Shown here piece after piece: positions 40,159 to 51,982 of a DNA stretch of 64,000 nucleotides. The number at the start of each line of letters is the position of its first letter. Within the stretch, counting starts at the first letter, position 1. A model generated the notes under the pieces. That model was given only the letters and a program-made list of their open reading frames with translations, was not told the DNA's origin and did no database searches. The stretch is from Pseudomonas viridiflava (GTDB taxonomy: Bacteria > Pseudomonadota > Gammaproteobacteria > Pseudomonadales > Pseudomonadaceae): assembly GCF_001642795.1 (NCBI RefSeq), contig NZ_LKEH01000019.1:171429-235428 (forward strand), written 5' to 3'. The translations under genes and the position numbers were made by a program.

Positions 40159-41829
40159 TCAGGCTGCTTTGGCTTGCGCCTGGCTCAGCGAGCGGTTCAG
40201 CGCGCTGAACAGTGCGCGGAAGCTGGCGGTGGTGATGTTTTCATCGATGCCCACGCCGTGTACCGCCTTGTCACCGTTCACACGCAGCTCGATGTAGGCC
40301 GCGGCCTTGGCCGTGGTGCCGGAGCCGATGGCGTGTTCGTTGTAGTCCATGATTTCCACGGCAATCGGCAGACCGGCCACCAGTGCTTCCAGAGCGCCTT
40401 TGCCCTTGCCGCGCCAGTGCTGGGTTTCACCATCGACATGCACTTCGGCATCGACCGAGCTGTTGCCGTTCTCTTCCTGCAGCTTGTGGCTGATCAACGC
40501 GTAAGGTGTGTTGGCTTGCAGGTATTCACGACGCAGCAACGAGTGGATCTGCTCGGCAGTCATCTCAAGGCCCAGACGGTCTGTTTCACCCTGAACCACT
40601 TGGCTGAACTCGATCTGCATGCGGCGAGGCAGCGAGATGCCGTATTCCTGTTCCAGCAGGTAGGTGATGCCACCCTTGCCCGACTGGCTGTTGACGCGAA
40701 TCACTGCCTCGTAGCTGCGACCGATATCGGCCGGGTCGATCGGCAGGTAAGGCACTTCCCACAACTCGCCTTCCTTCTGCTGAGTGAAGCCCTTGCGGAT
40801 GGCATCCTGGTGCGAGCCGGAGAAGGCGGTGTGAACCAGGTCGCCCACGTAGGGGTGACGCGGGTGAACCGGAATCTGGTTGCACTCTTCGACGACCTTG
40901 CGCACACCGTCGATGTCCGAAAAGTCCAGCTCAGGGTGGATGCCCTGGGTGTAGAGGTTCAAGGCGACGGTGACCAGATCGACGTTACCGGTACGCTCGC
41001 CGTTGCCGAACAGGCAGCCTTCGACACGATCCGCACCGGCCATCAGGCCCAGCTCGGTGGCCGCGACGCCGGTGCCACGGTCATTGTGGGTATGGAGGCT
41101 GATCAGTACGCTGTCACGGCGCGTGATATGACGGCCAAACCACTCGATCTGGTCGGCATAAATGTTGGGTGTGGCCACTTCAACGGTCGCCGGCAGGTTC
41201 AGGATCACCTTGTTCTGCGGCGTCGGGTTCCAGACTTCGATCACCGCGTCGCAGACTTCCTTGGCGAACTCCAGCTCGGTGGCGCTGAAGGTCTCGGGCG
41301 AGTACTGAAAGGTCCACTGGGTTTCAGGTTGTTCAGCGGCGTATTTGACGAACAGCTTGGCAGCATTGACTGCGATGTCCTTCACGCCCGCCTTGTCCTG
41401 GTTGAACACAATGCGGCGGAACGCCGGGCAGGTCGCGTTGTACAGGTGAACAATGGCTTTTTTGGCCCCTCGCAGCGATTCGAACGTGCGAGCGATCAGG
41501 TCTTCACGCGCTTGGGTGAGCACCTGAATGGTGGTGTCATCCGGGATGTGGCCATCTTCGATCAGGGTGCGCACGAAGTCGAAATCAGTCTGCGAAGCGG
41601 ACGGGAACGAGGCTTCGATTTCCTTGACGCCGACGCTGACCAACGTCTTCCAGAAGCGCAGCTTCTTGGCAGCATCCATAGGCTCGATCAGCGACTGGTT
41701 ACCGTCACGCAGGTCGGAACTGCACCAGATCGGCGCCGCAGTGATGGTCTTCGAAGGCCAGGTGCGGTCAGGCAGATCAATGGTCGCAAACGCGCGGTAC
41801 TTGTTCGAGGGATCTTTGAGCATGGTCAT
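40159..41829 (-). CDS. leuA: 2-isopropylmalate synthase
   Basis: A 556-residue enzyme of the long LeuA class, condensing acetyl-CoA with 2-oxoisovalerate to begin leucine synthesis. DRE-TIM metallolyase signatures are [11 protein letters not shown] and the metal-site [11 protein letters not shown]; the C-terminal allosteric domain that binds leucine is complete. Its upstream region contains a small Leu-rich open frame. Confidence 0.96.
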   Translation of the reverse strand: MTMLKDPSNKYRAFATIDLPDRTWPSKTITAAPIWCSSDLRDGNQSLIEPMDAAKKLRFWKTLVSVGVKEIEASFPSASQTDFDFVRTLIEDGHIPDDTTIQVLTQAREDLIARTFESLRGAKKAIVHLYNATCPAFRRIVFNQDKAGVKDIAVNAAKLFVKYAAEQPETQWTFQYSPETFSATELEFAKEVCDAVIEVWNPTPQNKVILNLPATVEVATPNIYADQIEWFGRHITRRDSVLISLHTHNDRGTGVAATELGLMAGADRVEGCLFGNGERTGNVDLVTVALNLYTQGIHPELDFSDIDGVRKVVEECNQIPVHPRHPYVGDLVHTAFSGSHQDAIRKGFTQQKEGELWEVPYLPIDPADIGRSYEAVIRVNSQSGKGGITYLLEQEYGISLPRRMQIEFSQVVQGETDRLGLEMTAEQIHSLLRREYLQANTPYALISHKLQEENGNSSVDAEVHVDGETQHWRGKGKGALEALVAGLPIAVEIMDYNEHAIGSGTTAKAAAYIELRVNGDKAVHGVGIDENITTASFRALFSALNRSLSQAQAKAA

Positions 41830-41885
41830 GTGAATAGTCCTTTGTACTTATAGGCCGGAAAGAGGCGGCCAACCGTTATCGCTAA

Positions 41886-41984
41886 CTAAGGTCGAGGCAC
41901 TGCAATCAAGCCCGGCAGTCGTGCACTGACCAGGCTGAGGCACCGATGTTGGCGCAACAGAAATAGGGTTGGAGAGGTTTTCAT
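41886..41984 (-). CDS. possible leucine-rich leader peptide upstream of leuA
   Basis: A 32-residue frame (MKTSPTLFLLRQHRCL and so on, ending PRP) stopping 56 bases before leuA. Seven of 32 residues are Leu. No clear ribosome binding site and no U-tract terminator follow; a GGCCG/CGGCC stem lies between it and leuA. It could be a leader peptide for leucine attenuation, or chance. Confidence 0.3.
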   Translation of the reverse strand: MKTSPTLFLLRQHRCLSLVSARLPGLIAVPRP

Positions 41985-42172
41985 GAGACCAACCGTAACC
42001 ATTGGGGTCAACGATGGCAAGCACTTGAAAATAATTGGGATAAATTCTTGTTATCTTTGATTTTTGGCTTTTTTATCGCGCGCTGAGTGTGTTTTTATCT
42101 GAGTTATTGTTGCCGGACATTGAAGTGCGCAAGATGCCGTGTTGCGACAGTTCGGTCTTGTCCGGTCAGAAC

Positions 42173-42196
42173 CATTCGCGAGCAAGCTCGCGAATG
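42173..42196. repeat. REP-type palindrome
   Basis: A perfect 11-base inverted repeat (42173-42183 with 42186-42196) with a two-base AA spacer, of the TTCGCGAGC type abundant between Pseudomonas genes. It lies just after the M23 peptidase gene stop and may also terminate it. Confidence 0.75.
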
Positions 42197-42221
42197 ATTG
42201 CCTGAAGATCGGAGTAAGCCA

Positions 42222-43046
42222 TCAAGGCTGAAACGCACCGATGAAGATCGCCGGATCGACGCGGGCATCGTTCAGGCTGACGTTCCAGTGCATGTGCGGA
42301 CCTGTTGCGCGGCCGGTTGCGCCTACTTCGCCAACGACACCGCCACGCGGTACGAGATCACCCTGTTTCACGCTGATCTTCGACATGTGGCAGAACATGC
42401 TGATGAAACCCTGACCGTGATCGACGAACACGGTATTGCCATTGAAGAAGTAATCGCCAATCAGGATGACCTTGCCAGCAGCCGGGGATTTGATCGGCGT
42501 GCCCGCAGGCACCGCGAAGTCCAGACCGGCGTGCGGGTTGCGTTCTTCGCCATTGAAGAAGCGTCGAACCCCGAACTTGCTCGACAGCGGGCCGTTGACC
42601 GGCTTGTCGAGAATCAGATTGCTCGGTGTGCCGGGACTGAAACTGCGGTAGGCGCGGATCTGTTCGGCCAGTTCGCCTTCGATGCGCTTGTTGTCCTCAG
42701 GGTTCGGATTGACCTGACGCTTGTTCTTCAGGGTGATGCGCTGCTCCGGGTATTTTTTGCTACCGACAGTGAAACTCAGCGAACGGCCGCCCGAGACGAT
42801 CTGTTCTGTACCCGGTTTGACGGTCAGCGGAATGCCGACAATCGCCAGCCAGCGTGTGCCTTGTTCCTTGACCACCAGCACCCGCTTGCCTTGATAGGTC
42901 GCGGTCGGTGCCTGTGCGCCAGTGCCCAGATCGATGACGGCGACGCCGCCGGGAACGGGCTTGTTCAGTGCGCGGGTAATGAAGCTGTCGGCGTGAGCGG
43001 GCAGGCACAGCAGCAGAGCGAACAGCGGGGCAATAAAACGTAGCAT
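42222..43046 (-). CDS. M23 family metallopeptidase
   Basis: A 274-residue exported peptidoglycan endopeptidase-like protein. Sec signal peptide (MLRFIAPLFALLLCLPAHA), an N-terminal beta domain, then a LytM/M23 domain with zinc ligands in NPHAGLDFAVP (HxxxD), the MFCHMS His and the GPHMHW pair. All zinc ligands are present, so it should be active. 7 bases downstream of xseA, probably co-transcribed. Confidence 0.9.
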   Translation of the reverse strand: MLRFIAPLFALLLCLPAHADSFITRALNKPVPGGVAVIDLGTGAQAPTATYQGKRVLVVKEQGTRWLAIVGIPLTVKPGTEQIVSGGRSLSFTVGSKKYPEQRITLKNKRQVNPNPEDNKRIEGELAEQIRAYRSFSPGTPSNLILDKPVNGPLSSKFGVRRFFNGEERNPHAGLDFAVPAGTPIKSPAAGKVILIGDYFFNGNTVFVDHGQGFISMFCHMSKISVKQGDLVPRGGVVGEVGATGRATGPHMHWNVSLNDARVDPAIFIGAFQP

Positions 43047-43053
43047 CAGGCAG

Positions 43054-44433
43054 TCAGTCCAGAAGAGAAAGGGTCACGGGTGTCAGGTGATTGTCCTCGA
43101 CCCGTACTTGCAGCTCGCCTTCACCCAGCTTGGCAGTCAGGCGTTGGCCGGGTCGGGTTTGTGCGGCCTTGCGGATCGCGTGACCGCGCTCATCGAGCAG
43201 AATGCTGTAACCGCGACCCAGCGTCGCGAGCGGGCTGACCACGTTCAGCGTCTGCATCTGGCTCTGCAGCTGCAGCTTGCGGGCTTTGATCTGTTCGCGG
43301 ATGGCGCGGGGCAGGCGCTCGGCCAGCACGTCCAGACGCTGGCGCAGGAACGCCAGCGTGCGCCCCGGATGCTGGGCGGCGAGACGGCTTTCCATATGGG
43401 CCAGACGTACCTGACGCGTGTGCATGCTTTGCTCGAAGGCGCGGCGCATGCGCATATCCAAGTCATCGAGACGCTGGGATTGCTGGCGCAGACGTTCGCC
43501 GGGATGACGAAGGCGTCGGGAAATCCCTTCAAGGCGCAGGCGTTCGCGCATCAGACGATCCTGCATGCGGCTGACGAGCCGGCGATGCAGGTTGTCCACG
43601 CGACGGTGCAGGTCGCTGGAATCGGGAGCCAGCAGCTCGGCTGCTGCGGACGGCGTCGGTGCACGTACGTCAGCCACGAAGTCACTGATCGACACGTCGG
43701 TCTCATGTCCGACTGCGCTGACGATCGGCGTTACGCAGGCGTCGATTGCGCGGGCCACGGCTTCTTCGTTGAAGCACCACAGGTCTTCCAGCGATCCGCC
43801 GCCACGGGCCAGAATCAGCGCGTCGAAGCCACGGGAATCAGCCAGCTTGATGGCACGGACGATCTGGTTGATGGCTTCGCGGCCCTGAACGGCAGTCGGG
43901 ATCAGAGTCAGTTCGACCCGCGGTGCCCGACGGCGAAACACGCTGATGATGTCGCGGATCACGGCGCCGGTCGGCGAACTGATGATGCCGATACGCTGCG
44001 GATGCAAGGGCAGGGCGACCTTGCGTTCGGCGCTGAACAGACCTTCATCGCTGAGCTTGGCTTTCAGCGCGTCGAACGCCAGACGCAACGCACCGTCACC
44101 GGCAGGCTCCACGGTGTCGAGTATCAACTGATAGTCGCCACGGCCTTCGAACAGCGACACCTTGCCGCGTACCTTGACCTGCAGACCGTCCTTGAGCGCC
44201 TGGCGCACGCGCGCTGCACTCTGGCGAAACAGCGCGCAACGCACCTGCGCGCCCGAGTCCTTCAAGGTGAAGTACACATGGCCCGAGGCGGGGCGCGAGA
44301 GGTTGGAAATCTCGCCCTCGACCCAGATGCTGCTGAACACATCCTCCAGCAACACCCGCGCACGGCCGTTGAGCTGGCTGACAGTAAGGACTTCCCGGTC
44401 GAGGCCGAGTCTTGCGAAAGGGTCTTTGATCAT
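43054..44433 (-). CDS. xseA: exodeoxyribonuclease VII large subunit
   Basis: A 459-residue nuclease subunit. N-terminal OB-fold (VSQLNGRARVLLED, WVEGEISNLSRPASGHVYFTLKD), catalytic core (GIISSPTGAVIRDII, ARGGGSLEDLWCFNEE, SAVGHETDVSISDFVAD) and long C-terminal coiled coil. I use the ATG at 44433 (MIKDPFARLG); three other ATGs lie just upstream. The small subunit is not in the window. Confidence 0.95.
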   Translation of the reverse strand: MIKDPFARLGLDREVLTVSQLNGRARVLLEDVFSSIWVEGEISNLSRPASGHVYFTLKDSGAQVRCALFRQSAARVRQALKDGLQVKVRGKVSLFEGRGDYQLILDTVEPAGDGALRLAFDALKAKLSDEGLFSAERKVALPLHPQRIGIISSPTGAVIRDIISVFRRRAPRVELTLIPTAVQGREAINQIVRAIKLADSRGFDALILARGGGSLEDLWCFNEEAVARAIDACVTPIVSAVGHETDVSISDFVADVRAPTPSAAAELLAPDSSDLHRRVDNLHRRLVSRMQDRLMRERLRLEGISRRLRHPGERLRQQSQRLDDLDMRMRRAFEQSMHTRQVRLAHMESRLAAQHPGRTLAFLRQRLDVLAERLPRAIREQIKARKLQLQSQMQTLNVVSPLATLGRGYSILLDERGHAIRKAAQTRPGQRLTAKLGEGELQVRVEDNHLTPVTLSLLD

Positions 44434-44492
44434 GTCGGGCATCATAAAGGCAATGCCGGTTGAGCGCACGAGGTCTGCGCCCCTCACGCTGA

Positions 44493-44541
44493 TCGTTCCG
44501 CACGCTCTGCGTGGGAATGCCGCCCAGGACGCTCCGCGTCC
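44493..44541. repeat. REP-like palindromic repeat
   Basis: Two adjacent GC-rich dyads, CACGCTCTGCGTG (44500-44512) and GGACGCTCCGCGTCC (44527-44541), of the kind scattered through P. syringae-group genomes. It lies between divergent xseA and the TSUP permease gene. Confidence 0.65.
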
Positions 44542-44625
44542 GATCTTTCAGGCAATCCTGAGCGTGAAGGCAACACGTCGGTGTCTTTGCTAAAGTCCCT
44601 CCAGTCCCTCCAGAAAGGAAGCATC

Positions 44626-45405
44626 GTGGGCGATATCGGGGTGTTCGCAGCATTCTCTCAACTGGGCTTCACGCCGCTCGACTGGCTGATCATCGAGCTC
44701 AGCGTGGCCGCCGCTTATATCGTCTTCGGCATCGCCGGTTTTGGCACGGCACTGGTGGCAGGTCCCATCCTGATTCACTTCATGCCGCTGTCACGCATTA
44801 TTCCCCTGCTGGTCATGCTCGATTTCCTCGCCGCCTTCGGCAATCTGCTGCCATCCCGCCAGTCGGTAGTCAAATCCGAACTGCTGCGCCTGCTCCCTTG
44901 CATGGCAGTGGGTTGTACGCTGGGTGTGCTATTTCTGCTCAATCTGAAGTCCGATCTTCTGCTTCTATTAATGGGCATCTTTGTCACGGCCTATGCGCTG
45001 TACAGTCTGGCAGTCAAGGTTCGGCCGACTCAGCTGGCCGCAGGCTGGGCCATTCCCATGGGCACCATCGGCGGGCTGTTCGGTGCGTTGTTTGGCAGCG
45101 GCGGCTTTTTATATTCGATCTACCTCAACAGCCGCCTGACGTCCAAAGAACAGGCGCGGGCCACGCAAAGTGCACTGATCAGCTGTAGCACCATCGTGCG
45201 CCTGAGCCTGTTTCTGATCGCGGGTGTCTACGCCGACATCCCGCTGCTGGTGCTCGGCGTCTGCCTGTTGCCCGCGATGCTGACGGGCTCCTGGGCGGGG
45301 AGGGTGCTGACCAAACGCTTGTCCCGCGAAACCTTCGTGCGTCTGGTGACGTGGTTGGTGCTGGTCAGCGGCATCGGCCTCATTGGGCGCTATATCGCGG
45401 GCTGA
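44626..45405 (+). CDS. TSUP (TauE/SafE) family permease
   Basis: A 259-residue membrane protein with about eight hydrophobic segments and the family motifs VFGIAGFGTALVAGP and GGLFGALFGSGGFLYSIYL. TSUP members move sulfite, sulfoacetate and other small organosulfur anions. I take the GTG at 44626, with AGGAAG 4 bases upstream, over GTG at 44581. Substrate unknown. Confidence 0.82.
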   Translation: MGDIGVFAAFSQLGFTPLDWLIIELSVAAAYIVFGIAGFGTALVAGPILIHFMPLSRIIPLLVMLDFLAAFGNLLPSRQSVVKSELLRLLPCMAVGCTLGVLFLLNLKSDLLLLLMGIFVTAYALYSLAVKVRPTQLAAGWAIPMGTIGGLFGALFGSGGFLYSIYLNSRLTSKEQARATQSALISCSTIVRLSLFLIAGVYADIPLLVLGVCLLPAMLTGSWAGRVLTKRLSRETFVRLVTWLVLVSGIGLIGRYIAG

Positions 45406-45481
45406 ATGCAGATATCACGCTTGACCTGAAACCATGGCCGATTAAGCTGCGGCCTCAATCCGTTTCAAGCGACACACCGTC

Positions 45482-47595
<2,114 letters not shown>

Positions 47596-47700
47596 TCCGG
47601 ATTGCATCGTGGTTCACGCCTCGATGCAGCCCAGCAAGTTTCATAGCCGGGGCTGTTGACGCAGCCCCGTGTCGTTTCTGTTTTTTGACGAGATTGAGTC

Positions 47701-49278
47701 ATGGCCCTCGACATTCACGCCCACCGTATCCTGATCCTCGACTTCGGTTCCCAGTACACCCAGCTGATCGCCCGCCGCGTGCGTGAAATCGGCGTGTACT
47801 GCGAACTGCATCCGTTCGACATGGACGACGAAGCGATTCGCGAATTCGCCCCGCGCGGCATCATCCTCGCCGGTGGCCCGGAATCCGTGCACGAAGCCAA
47901 CAGCCCGCGCGCACCGCAGGCCGTGTTCGACCTCAACGTCCCGATCTTCGGCATCTGCTACGGCATGCAGACCATGGCTGAACAGCTGGGCGGCCGCGTT
48001 GCCGGTTCCGACCTGCGCGAGTTCGGTTATGCCCGCGTTGACGTCGTCGGCAAGAGCCGCATTCTCGACGGCATCGAAGACCACATCGACGCTGATGGCG
48101 TGTTCGGTCTCGACGTCTGGATGAGCCACGGCGACAAGGTCACCGAAATACCGGACGGCTTCCACGTCCTGGCCAGCACTCCGAGCTGCCCGATCGCCGG
48201 CATGGCCGACGACACTCGCGGCTACTACGGCGTGCAGTTCCACCCGGAAGTGACTCACACCAAGCAGGGCGGTCGCATCCTGTCGCGCTTCATCCTCGAC
48301 ATCTGCGGCTGCGAAGCCCTGTGGACGCCGTCGCACATCGCTGACGACGCCATCGCCACCATTCGCGCCCAGGTCGGCACCGACAACGTTCTGCTGGGCC
48401 TGTCCGGCGGTGTTGACTCCTCCGTGGTCGCAGCCCTGCTGCACAAGGCCATCGGCGACCAACTGACCTGCGTCTTCGTCGACAACGGTCTGCTGCGTCT
48501 GCACGAAGGCGAGCAGGTCATGGCCATGTTCGCCGAGAACATGGGCGTCAAGGTCATCCGCGCTAACGCCGAAGAGCAGTTCCTGAACAACCTGGAAGGC
48601 GAGAGCGATCCAGAGAAGAAGCGCAAGATCATCGGCCGTACCTTCATCGACGTGTTCGATGCCGAATCCTGCAAGCTGGACAACATCAAGTACCTGGCTC
48701 AGGGCACCATCTACCCGGACGTGATCGAGTCGGCTGGCGCGAAAAGCGGCAAGGCACACGTCATCAAGTCGCACCACAACGTGGGCGGCCTTCCGGAAGA
48801 AATGAACCTCAAACTGGTCGAGCCCCTGCGCGAACTGTTCAAGGACGAAGTCCGCCGTCTGGGCCTCGAACTCGGCCTGCCGTACGACATGGTCTACCGT
48901 CACCCGTTCCCCGGCCCAGGCCTGGGCGTGCGCATCCTGGGTGAAGTGAAAAAGGAATACGCTGACCTGCTGCGTCGTGCCGACCACATCTTCATCGAAG
49001 AACTGCGCAAGGCCGACTGGTACCACAAAGTCAGCCAGGCCTTCGTCGTGTTCCAGCCCGTCAAATCGGTAGGCGTCGTCGGCGACGGCCGCCGCTACGC
49101 ATGGGTCGTCGCACTGCGTGCCGTAGAAACCATCGACTTCATGACCGCACGCTGGGCACACCTGCCTTACGAGCTGCTGGAGACCGTGAGTGGCCGCATC
49201 ATCAACGAGATCGAGGGTATTTCCCGCGTGACGTATGACGTGTCGAGCAAGCCGCCTGCGACGATTGAGTGGGAATGA
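47701..49278 (+). CDS. guaA: GMP synthase (glutamine-hydrolysing)
   Basis: A 525-residue two-domain enzyme. N-terminal glutamine amidotransferase (nucleophile in GICYGMQ, near Cys 86, then His/Glu in QFHPEVTHT), the ATP pyrophosphatase P-loop SGGVDSS, and the C-terminal dimer domain. The last codons and stop form part of the 17-base repeat used for integration of the downstream element, so insertion restores the gene end. Complete and normal length. Confidence 0.98.
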   Translation: MALDIHAHRILILDFGSQYTQLIARRVREIGVYCELHPFDMDDEAIREFAPRGIILAGGPESVHEANSPRAPQAVFDLNVPIFGICYGMQTMAEQLGGRVAGSDLREFGYARVDVVGKSRILDGIEDHIDADGVFGLDVWMSHGDKVTEIPDGFHVLASTPSCPIAGMADDTRGYYGVQFHPEVTHTKQGGRILSRFILDICGCEALWTPSHIADDAIATIRAQVGTDNVLLGLSGGVDSSVVAALLHKAIGDQLTCVFVDNGLLRLHEGEQVMAMFAENMGVKVIRANAEEQFLNNLEGESDPEKKRKIIGRTFIDVFDAESCKLDNIKYLAQGTIYPDVIESAGAKSGKAHVIKSHHNVGGLPEEMNLKLVEPLRELFKDEVRRLGLELGLPYDMVYRHPFPGPGLGVRILGEVKKEYADLLRRADHIFIEELRKADWYHKVSQAFVVFQPVKSVGVVGDGRRYAWVVALRAVETIDFMTARWAHLPYELLETVSGRIINEIEGISRVTYDVSSKPPATIEWE

Positions 49279-49425
49279 TTGGACGTCCGGCATTGCCGGG
49301 CACCAATTAGCAATAAATGCCCTGAAGCCCGCTTAATTGCGGGCTTCTGGCTTTTTTGGTCTGGCAAGCTCTGGCAACTTTGTGCATCGCCAAGCACCGT
49401 GTTTATGTGGCATGGTACGGGGCAT
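49267..49425 (+). repeat. left attachment repeat (attL) at guaA 3' end
   Basis: Starts with the 17-base gagtgggaatgattgga (49267-49283), which includes the guaA stop. The following bases, through a terminator, match 62950-63108 with roughly 86 percent identity over 159 bases by hand count. This marks the left end of the mobile element. Confidence 0.85.
49324..49357 (+). terminator. terminator of guaA
   Basis: A 9-base-pair stem (49324-49332 with 49339-49347) followed by a T6 tract; a diverged second copy lies in the right repeat at about 63009-63039. Confidence 0.88.
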
Positions 49426-49577
49426 TGACTGAGCCAAATGCCATGCTTGGTACTCGATACCATGTCTCCTTAGCAGGGAAAGACATGGTATCAAATCTCA
49501 TGATTGGCTCGGTTTCATTGGGTTTTATCGTGATGCGTGAGTGCTTTTCTTAGCATGGTATTTTTTACAAGGAATTC

Positions 49578-50807
49578 GTGACTGCCATGCTGACCGATAC
49601 CAAGCTGCGTAACCTCAAACCGAAAGAAAAACTCTACAAGGTGAACGATCGCGACGGGCTGTACGTGGCCGTCACCGTTGCTGGTTCTATCTCATTTCGC
49701 TACAACTACTCTATCAACGGCCGTCAGGAGACCATTACGTTTGGTCGCTATGGCGTGGGTGGCATCACACTTGCGGAAGCCAGAGAACGCTTGGGTGAGG
49801 CTAAAAAGATGGTTTCGGCGGGAAAGTCACCTGCCAAAGAGAAAGCCCGTGCCAAGGCACGCACCAAAGGGGCAGAGACGTTTGATGCGTGGGCTGAGAA
49901 ATGGCTGCGTGGGTATCAGATGGCTGACTCTACCCGTGACATGCGCCGTTCTGTTTACGAGCGCGAGCTCAAGCCGCAATTCGGCAATCAGAAACTGGTG
50001 GAAATCAATCATGAGGACCTGCGAACGCTGACTGATGCAATCGTAGAGCGTGGAGCTCCAGCCACGGCCGTGCACTCCCGCGAGATTGTGATGCAGGTGT
50101 TCCGATGGGCGATTGAGCGTGGCCAGAAGGTAGAGAACCCGGCTGATCTGGTACGTCCTGCAAGCATCGCTAAATTCGAGCCACGTGACCGCGCTTTAGG
50201 GCCTGACGAAATTGCGTTGATGTACCAGTACCTGGACCGCATCGGCACCGCGTCCTCGGTAAGGGCGGCCGCTAAGCTGCTGTTGCTCACCATGGTGCGC
50301 AAAAGTGAGCTGACTAATGCCACCTGGAACGAGATCAATTTCAGCGAAGCCTTGTGGACTATTCCGAAAGAGCGGATGAAACGCCGCAACCCCCATTTGG
50401 TGTTCTTATCTCAGCAGGCGTTGGATTTTTTCATTGCTCTGAAGACGTTTGCCGGTGGTTCGGATTACGTTTTTCCCTCTCGGTACGATTCCGATTTGCC
50501 AATGAGCACCGCGACGATTAATCAGGTGCTGACGCTGACCTATCGGCTTGCGCAGAAAGAGGGGAAGCCGTTGAGCAAGTTCGGACCGCATGATTTGAGG
50601 CGGACAGCAAGCACGCTGCTGCATGAAGCGGGTTATAACTCAGACTGGATTGAGAAGTGCCTTGCGCACGAGCAGAAGGGCGTCCGGGCCGTCTATAACA
50701 AGGCTGAATACCGCGATCAGCGTCGGGCTATGTTGCAGGATTGGGCGGATATGATTGACGAGTGGACCCTTCACCGGCCACGTCGAAGCAATGGCGGCCA
50801 AGAATAA
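49578..50807 (+). CDS. tyrosine recombinase integrase (P4 type)
   Basis: A 409-residue integrase with the N-terminal DUF4102 arm-binding domain (LTDTKLRNLKPKEKLYKVNDRDGLYVAV), a SAM-like core-binding domain and the catalytic domain. Catalytic residues: Arg in TMVRKSEL, HDLRRT (His and Arg), a His in LAHEQKG and the Tyr in VYNKAEY. Complete, so excision should be possible. GTG start with AAGGA 6 bases upstream; an ATG three codons in is possible. It sits next to the left attachment repeat, facing inward. Confidence 0.93.
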   Translation: MTAMLTDTKLRNLKPKEKLYKVNDRDGLYVAVTVAGSISFRYNYSINGRQETITFGRYGVGGITLAEARERLGEAKKMVSAGKSPAKEKARAKARTKGAETFDAWAEKWLRGYQMADSTRDMRRSVYERELKPQFGNQKLVEINHEDLRTLTDAIVERGAPATAVHSREIVMQVFRWAIERGQKVENPADLVRPASIAKFEPRDRALGPDEIALMYQYLDRIGTASSVRAAAKLLLLTMVRKSELTNATWNEINFSEALWTIPKERMKRRNPHLVFLSQQALDFFIALKTFAGGSDYVFPSRYDSDLPMSTATINQVLTLTYRLAQKEGKPLSKFGPHDLRRTASTLLHEAGYNSDWIEKCLAHEQKGVRAVYNKAEYRDQRRAMLQDWADMIDEWTLHRPRRSNGGQE

Positions 50808-50817
50808 AGTTAGAAAT

Positions 50818-51675
50818 TCAATCTGTCAGCTTTCGAGTTCGCCGTCTGATGGCCGCAGAGATTGCTTGGCGCGATACGCCAAGCTCCCGAGCGATTTCAG
50901 ATTGGTTCGTAACGCCTCGGTTTAACAAATCATCCAGCGAGCTTGTTGGCGATTTGAGTGTTTGGAGTTGGACGTAGGCCTTTTTCCTGACATCTGCCCA
51001 TGTTTCTATATCCCACCTACGAAGCACGGCAGCTCCTTGTGCCCATATTTGGGCAATCAGTTCCTCATACTCGAGTGCAAACCTACGGTCGCGCTGATAG
51101 GCGCGGCGAGCTTCATCGCTACGCCGCGGATTATGAGCTTCGCAGTAGAGTTTGCTCGGTCTGGCTGCGCCTTCAGGCTGGCCCGGCAGGGTCGCAGGTC
51201 TCAGTAATTCGCCGTCTTCCGCCCAGGTAGAAACGAGCATTCGGCGCTCCACATGCTCGCGGAATGCAGCTACCGAAAAGTCTCCGCGCAATTCCTGCAT
51301 ATCGCAGTATCTCAACAGCATCCGGGAGGGCCCATATTTGCCAAACTCCCCCCTCAATGCCTGTTCGTAACGAGCAACCAATATATCGGCTTTTTTCTGA
51401 GCCCTTGTACGAACAGATTCTGTTAAGGGCACCACTTTGACATTTTCGCGCTTTAAGCGCTTGAAGACCTTTGGCGCCGCCATGCTGATCGCATATTCGG
51501 TGGACCGCCAGCAAAGCTCGCAGAAGCACCAGTCGTAGTGGTTACTCAATTTCGACCGGATGCGATCAGACGATGTGTCGCTCTCCCTAACCAGCAGTTG
51601 CAGAAGCGGGTCGTAGGTGCTCGACGGTTTTAAGTTTTTTCCCATCCTTAGATGATAGCCCCGATTGACAACCAT
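50818..51675 (-). CDS. helix-turn-helix hypothetical protein
   Basis: A protein of up to 285 residues, not recognised as a whole. It has a clustered Cys motif (DWCFCELCW, about residues 49-57) and a later C.EAH, suggesting a zinc site, and a C-terminal resolvase-like helix-turn-helix (GVTNQSEIARELGVSRQAIS, about 250-275). Likely DNA-binding. Start uncertain: ATG at 51675 or 51645, neither with a strong site. Convergent with the integrase and divergent from alpA; it may control element genes. Confidence 0.55.
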   Translation of the reverse strand: MVVNRGYHLRMGKNLKPSSTYDPLLQLLVRESDTSSDRIRSKLSNHYDWCFCELCWRSTEYAISMAAPKVFKRLKRENVKVVPLTESVRTRAQKKADILVARYEQALRGEFGKYGPSRMLLRYCDMQELRGDFSVAAFREHVERRMLVSTWAEDGELLRPATLPGQPEGAARPSKLYCEAHNPRRSDEARRAYQRDRRFALEYEELIAQIWAQGAAVLRRWDIETWADVRKKAYVQLQTLKSPTSSLDDLLNRGVTNQSEIARELGVSRQAISAAIRRRTRKLTD

Positions 51676-51754
51676 ATTCTAACTTTTTTGCGCCCTAGTT
51701 CTGGCCCTCGAAGGCATTGTCAAGCATCTGACAACTTCGAAGGAAAGCGACCCC

Positions 51755-51979
51755 GTGGAGACCAAACCAAAGAGCAAAACACTCATCAACCGTAAAAAAT
51801 TGCATGCGATGATCCCGCTGGCTGAGCGCACGATTTACAACATGGAACAAAGGGGTGATTTCCCACGCCGTATCGCTTTGACCAGCCGGAATGTTGCTTG
51901 GGATCTGGCTGAAGTCGAAGAATGGATTGATGCGTGCAAAGCTTCTGGCCCGGCTCCCAGACCTGGAATTGGAGCCTGA
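51755..51979 (+). CDS. AlpA family regulator/excisionase-like
   Basis: A 74-residue MerR-like DNA-binding protein (ERTIYNMEQRGDFPRRIALTSRNVAWDLAEVEEWID), the AlpA type found in P4-like elements where it activates the integrase or acts as a directionality factor. It precedes the replication gene by 3 bases and is probably co-translated with it. Confidence 0.85.
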   Translation: METKPKSKTLINRKKLHAMIPLAERTIYNMEQRGDFPRRIALTSRNVAWDLAEVEEWIDACKASGPAPRPGIGA

Positions 51980-51982
51980 GTA

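Noticed and set aside
47641-49293. 550-codon minus-strand frame antisense to guaA
   Set aside because: Shadow of a conserved gene, no ribosome binding site and no recognisable domain.
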